In this document: one piece after another, positions 55,920 through 58,891 of the stretch
How positions within the stretch are numbered: the first letter of the stretch is position 1
How the letters are laid out: the number at the start of each line of letters is the position of its first letter
DNA from: JBFAPK01 sp040676675
Lineage (GTDB): Bacteria; Actinomycetota; Actinomycetes; Mycobacteriales; Micromonosporaceae
Direction: 5' to 3'
Length of the DNA stretch: 58,891 nucleotides
NCBI RefSeq assembly: GCF_040676675.1
Contig: NZ_JBFAPK010000053.1
Location: 1 to 58,891 of the forward strand
The notes under the pieces: generated by a model
Told to the model about the DNA's origin: nothing
The model's input: only the letters and a program-made list of their open reading frames with translations
Databases searched by the model: none
Made by a program: the position numbers and the translations under genes

Positions 55920-56809
55920 GGATCGAGCCTACGATGCCGGCCTGCGCCCGGTCGTCCGGAACGCGCGGTCGTGAGTAGACCCCCCAGAATTGGCACAACA
56001 AGGGCCATACCTCCCGAGGTATCCGAGTTCACCGGTGGGGTGGCGCCACCGGGTGCCGGCGCCGCCACGGCGCGCGGCAGGTTGTCGAAGGTCGACGGGA
56101 CCGGCAGCGAGGACCACCGGGCGTACGGCCAGACGATGACGAAGGCCCGGCCGATCACGTTGTCGATCGGCACCGGCCCCTGGCAGCGGGCGTCCTGCGA
56201 GACCAGCCGGTGGTCGCCCATCACGAAGATCTGGCCCGGCGGAACCACGACCTCGTCGAAGCGGCGGGAGCGGCACTCCCGCGGGTTCGGCGGCAGGTCG
56301 AGCGGCGAGTCCTGCAGCACGTACGACGACTCGTCCAGCGCGACCCCGTTGACGGTGACCCGGCCCTGCTCGTCGCAGCACTTCACGTGGTCGCCCGGTA
56401 CGCCGATGACCCGCTTGATGAAGTCCTTCTCCCCGGGGCGGCTGACACCGACCAGGTCCCCGACGGTGCGCCCCACCTTGGCGAGGAGACCCGGGTCCGG
56501 TTCGGTCGCGAGCTGCGGCGCCCACCGGTCGGTACCGCGGAAGACGACGACCTCGCCGCGCTTGGGGTCGCGCACGTTGTAGATCATCTTGTTGACCAGC
56601 ACCCGGTCGCCGATCAACAGGGTGTCCTCCATCGAACCCGACGGGATGAAGAACGCCTGGAGCAGGAAGGTGCGGATCAGGACCGCGAGGCAGAAGGCGA
56701 CCACGAGCAGGAGCGGCAACTCCTGCCAGAGCGGCATCGGCTTGCGGATCCGGCGGACCCGGCGGCGCCAGGGCTCGACGTCTTCCTCTTCATCCACGCT
56801 GCGTACCAC
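55916..56809 (-). CDS. lepB: Signal peptidase I (first copy)
   Basis: The 297-residue enzyme has an Arg-rich cytoplasmic N-terminus, one membrane helix, the serine in I-P-S-G-S-M and the lysine in F-I-K-R-V-I-G-V-P-G-D near residue 134. A C-terminal hydrophobic stretch (G-G-M-A-L-V-V-P-I-L-G-G) and basic tail are extra relative to its partner. GTG 56809 follows GGGGGGA. Upstream is a 201-bp gap after rplS, which may carry the promoter. Confidence 0.95.
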   Translation of the reverse strand: MVRSVDEEEDVEPWRRRVRRIRKPMPLWQELPLLLVVAFCLAVLIRTFLLQAFFIPSGSMEDTLLIGDRVLVNKMIYNVRDPKRGEVVVFRGTDRWAPQLATEPDPGLLAKVGRTVGDLVGVSRPGEKDFIKRVIGVPGDHVKCCDEQGRVTVNGVALDESSYVLQDSPLDLPPNPRECRSRRFDEVVVPPGQIFVMGDHRLVSQDARCQGPVPIDNVIGRAFVIVWPYARWSSLPVPSTFDNLPRAVAAPAPGGATPPVNSDTSGGMALVVPILGGLLTTARSGRPGAGRHRRLDP

Positions 56810-57010
56810 GCATCCCCCCGGTCCCGAGATACGCCGCTACCGCCCGGGCGGTCCCGGTGGGGCCCACCCGAGCGGCAGCGTGCGCGCATCTCACGTCGCC
56901 ACGGCGACGGTCACGACCAACGTCTCGTGTCCCGTCTCTCCGTGGGACCAGAGTAGGGCGCCGCCGGTCGGGACGGCACCCCGAGATCGATCTCAGCGGG
57001 GAAGCCGAGC

Positions 57011-57367
57011 TCAGCTCGCCTGCTTCTCGCGCTTCTCCTTGATCTTGGCCTTCTTGCCGCGCAGCTCGCGCAGGTAGTAGAGCTTGGCCCGGCGGACGTC
57101 ACCGCGGGTGACGACCTCGAGCCGGTCGATCGCCGGGCTGTTGACCGGGTAGGTCCGCTCGACGCCGACGCCAAAGCTGACCTTGCGGACCGAGAAGGTC
57201 TCCCGCAGGCCACCGCCCTGACGCCGGATCACGACGCCCTGGAAGATCTGGACCCGGGACCGGTTTCCCTCGACGACCCGCGCGTGCACCTTCACGGTGT
57301 CACCGGCGCGGAAGTCGGGGATGTCGGTCCGCTGCGACTGGGCGTCAAGCGCGTCCAGGGTGTTCAT
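57011..57367 (-). CDS. rplS: 50S ribosomal protein L19
   Basis: The 118-residue protein has I-P-D-F-R-A-G-D-T-V-K-V-H, F-Q-G-V-V-I-R-R and the conserved E-R-T-Y-P-V-N-S-P segment, ending in a Lys-rich tail. The ATG at 57367 is chosen because the frame upstream does not match L19. It follows trmD by 152 bp. Confidence 0.98.
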   Translation of the reverse strand: MNTLDALDAQSQRTDIPDFRAGDTVKVHARVVEGNRSRVQIFQGVVIRRQGGGLRETFSVRKVSFGVGVERTYPVNSPAIDRLEVVTRGDVRRAKLYYLRELRGKKAKIKEKREKQAS

Positions 57368-57519
57368 CGCTGCATCCTCGTAGGGCTCGCGGCGCACCGG
57401 AGTTCGGGGCGCGGGTGGGTGATTCTGATCTCCAGCCACGGTCAGGACGGGTCGCACCGTCGCGGCCGTTCCGGGGATCCTCGCAGCCGCTCGCGGCGCG
57501 GGCGACTGCGGCAACCCCC

Positions 57520-58353
57520 CTACTTTGCCATATCGCCGGTGTCGACCTGAAATCCGGCCCCGTCGAGCGTGGCGATGTCGCGCCGGTCGAGCGTCGCCGG
57601 CGACAGCGCCGCGAGCATGTCCGGACGCCGCCGGGCCGTGCGCAGCAGCGCCTCGTCCCGCCGCCACCGGGCGATCCGGCCGTGGTCGCCGGAGCGCAGG
57701 ACCTCCGGTACGTCCAGCCCGCGCCAGCTCGGCGGCTTCGTGTAGACCGGCGCCTCCAGCAGCCCGTGCGCGTGCGACTCCTCCGCGAGCGAGTCGGCGT
57801 TGCCGAGCACACCCGGCAGGAGCCGGGTCACCGCCTCCAGGATCACGATGACGGCGACCTCGCCGCCGAAGAGCACGTAGTCGCCGAGCGAGACCTCGGT
57901 CACCGGCATCCGGGTGGCCGCGTGGTCCAGCACCCGCTGGTCGATCCCCTCGTACCGGCCGCAGGCGAAGACCAGGTGCGACTCGGCGGCCAGCTCGTGC
58001 GCGAGCGCCTGGGTGAAGCGCGTCCCGACCGGGCTCGGCACCAGCAGCCGTGGCGGCGGGGTCGCGGCGGCGGGCGGGACGAGCGCGTCGAGCGCCTCGC
58101 CCCACGGCTCGGGCCGCATGACCATTCCCGGGCCGCCGCCGTACGGGGTGTCGTCGACCGTACGGTGCACGTCGTGCGTCCAGCGCCGCAGGTCGTGTAC
58201 GGCCAGCTCCAGCGCCCCGGTCGCCCGGGCCTTGCCGATCAGCGACAACTCCAGCGGCGCGAAGTACTCCGGGAAGATCGAGACGATGTCGACGCGCAGT
58301 CCGGCGGCGGGGCCGGCGGGAGGTTCGCGGTCCACGGTCTGTTCGGGGTTCAC
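57520..58353 (-). CDS. trmD: tRNA (guanine-N1-)-methyltransferase
   Basis: The 277-residue trefoil-knot methyltransferase modifies G37 of tRNA. Knot motifs are D-D-T-P-Y-G-G-G-P-G-M, C-G-R-Y-E-G-I-D-Q-R and S-L-G-D-Y-V-L-F-G-G-E near residue 160. GTG 58353 overlaps the rimM stop as GTGA. The order rimM-trmD-rplS is conserved. Confidence 0.97.
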   Translation of the reverse strand: MNPEQTVDREPPAGPAAGLRVDIVSIFPEYFAPLELSLIGKARATGALELAVHDLRRWTHDVHRTVDDTPYGGGPGMVMRPEPWGEALDALVPPAAATPPPRLLVPSPVGTRFTQALAHELAAESHLVFACGRYEGIDQRVLDHAATRMPVTEVSLGDYVLFGGEVAVIVILEAVTRLLPGVLGNADSLAEESHAHGLLEAPVYTKPPSWRGLDVPEVLRSGDHGRIARWRRDEALLRTARRRPDMLAALSPATLDRRDIATLDGAGFQVDTGDMAK

Positions 58354-58847
58354 AGGTCGAGCAGCCCCTCCGGGGCGTCGACCACGACCCGGCCACCCGG
58401 CACGTCGACCTCGGGCACGATCGCCTTGACGAACGGGATCAGCGCGGTGCGCCCCTCGGGCCGGCGCAGGACCAGCAGGTCCGAGGCGGGCGCGTGGTCG
58501 ATCCGGGCCACCTCCCCCAGCGGTTCGCCGGCCGGGGTGACCGCGGTGAGACCGACCAACTGGTGGTCGAGGAACTCGTCCGGGTCGCTGGGCGGGGCCA
58601 CGTCGGCGCTGTCCACGCAGAGCAGGGTGCCACGCAGCACCTCGGCGAGGTCCCGGTCGTAGACCCCCTCGAAGAGCACCAGCAGCCGCCCCTGGTGCCA
58701 GCGGACCGACTCGACGGTCAACTGCTCGGGCACCCGTACCGGTTCGGCCCCGGCGACGTCCGGGGCAAGCTCCGCGGCCTGCCGCGGGACGCCACCGGGG
58801 GTGGCGGTGGTCTGCGCCCGAGCCAGGGCTGGGGCACGCGGGAGCAA
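58350..58847 (-). CDS. rimM: Ribosome maturation factor RimM, N-terminus missing
   Basis: The segment from P-E-Q-L-T-V-E-S-V-R-W through L-V-G-L-T-A-V to the C-terminal P-E-G-L-L-D-L is a good RimM match (end of the RimM domain plus the PRC-barrel). RimM normally begins with G-R-I-x-R-P-H-G-x-R-G-E-V, but no frame up to the window end has that. The frame stays open to 58889 and reads unrelated sequence. So either the start lies beyond a rearrangement at about 58790-58850 or the gene is broken. The start coordinate is only a TTG in the frame. Confidence 0.75.
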   Translation of the reverse strand: MLPRAPALARAQTTATPGGVPRQAAELAPDVAGAEPVRVPEQLTVESVRWHQGRLLVLFEGVYDRDLAEVLRGTLLCVDSADVAPPSDPDEFLDHQLVGLTAVTPAGEPLGEVARIDHAPASDLLVLRRPEGRTALIPFVKAIVPEVDVPGGRVVVDAPEGLLDL

Positions 58848-58850
58848 ATC

Positions 58851-58891
58851 ATGAACGTCGAGTACGCCACCACGAAGTTCCTGGACGCGGC
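58851..58891 (+). CDS. Possible start of an unknown plus-strand gene at the window edge
   Basis: GGGAG followed 6 nt later by ATG 58851 opens a frame reading MNVEYATTKFLDA and running off the window. It lies where rimM's N-terminal codons should be, on the opposite strand. The fragment is too short to identify. Confidence 0.3.
   Translation, partial: MNVEYATTKFLDA

Noticed and set aside
1..58891. tRNA or rRNA genes
   Set aside because: No convincing T-arm GGTTCGAAT-type sequence in a cloverleaf context and no rRNA-like conserved segments were seen on either strand by eye.

Overview
The window is a high-GC actinobacterial chromosome segment, most likely from the family Micromonosporaceae (Micromonospora or a close relative). 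The reasons are the very GC-rich third codon positions, frequent GTG and TTG starts, many ATGA/GTGA start-stop overlaps, and the actinobacterial housekeeping set rimM-trmD-rplS-lepB-lepB-rnhB-DUF2469, yraN-comM-dprA, xerC, rpsB-tsf-pyrH-frr-cdsA-rlmN and dxr-rseP-ispG. The species assignment is inference. No rRNA, tRNA, CRISPR array, prophage or insertion sequence was seen.

Layout. 1-2580 (minus): dxr, the RseP/Rip1 intramembrane protease and the first codons of ispG, two MEP isoprenoid enzymes around a site-2 protease. 2683-15000: an accessory insertion between dxr and its usual neighbours. It holds a Uma2-like nuclease, an MMPL exporter divergent from a TetR regulator plus FAD oxidoreductase, an MFS/TolB-like pair joined by a 15-codon minigene, a secreted DNRLRE-phosphoesterase, an MBL-Rieske fusion and a DUF2631-type membrane protein. 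15072-23436 (minus): rpsB, tsf, pyrH, frr, cdsA, rlmN and a double-DivIVA protein. CdsA and the DivIVA protein carry long repetitive low-complexity regions.

23437-27000: a repeat-rich boundary with 22-25 bp tandem arrays on both sides of an orphan membrane protein, then a secreted trypsin. 26993-53193: yraN, comM, dprA and xerC on the plus strand and an M23 peptidase on the minus strand, interleaved with accessory genes (SRPBCC protein, exported hydrolase, TetR regulators, an AfsR/SARP giant regulator, a two-component system, ECF42 sigma with a YciI protein, SDR + MFS-ABM, Tat amine oxidase). 53642-58847 (minus): DUF2469, rnhB, NUDIX, two signal peptidases, rplS, trmD, rimM. Compared with the Mycobacterium tuberculosis order (rpsB-M23-xerC-dprA-comM-yraN-DUF2469-rnhB), the whole M23-to-yraN block is inverted.

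The most interesting signal is a shared upstream element with almost fixed geometry at three separated loci: TAGCAGATCGA, then 29-30 bp later (start to start) the first of two TCCACAG boxes spaced 19 bp apart, then an ATG 59-60 bp after the second box. It lies before yraN, before comM-dprA (where the ATG opens a 26-codon leader ORF that ends in an ATGA overlap with comM), and before the M23 peptidase. Two of the six boxes match the actinobacterial DnaA-box TTGTCCACA. This suggests one undescribed regulon linking DNA-processing genes with a cell-wall hydrolase. Other anomalies are a rimM lacking its N-terminus at the window edge, an M23 gene with no in-frame stop, and a 44-bp tandem duplication that created a translationally coupled minigene.
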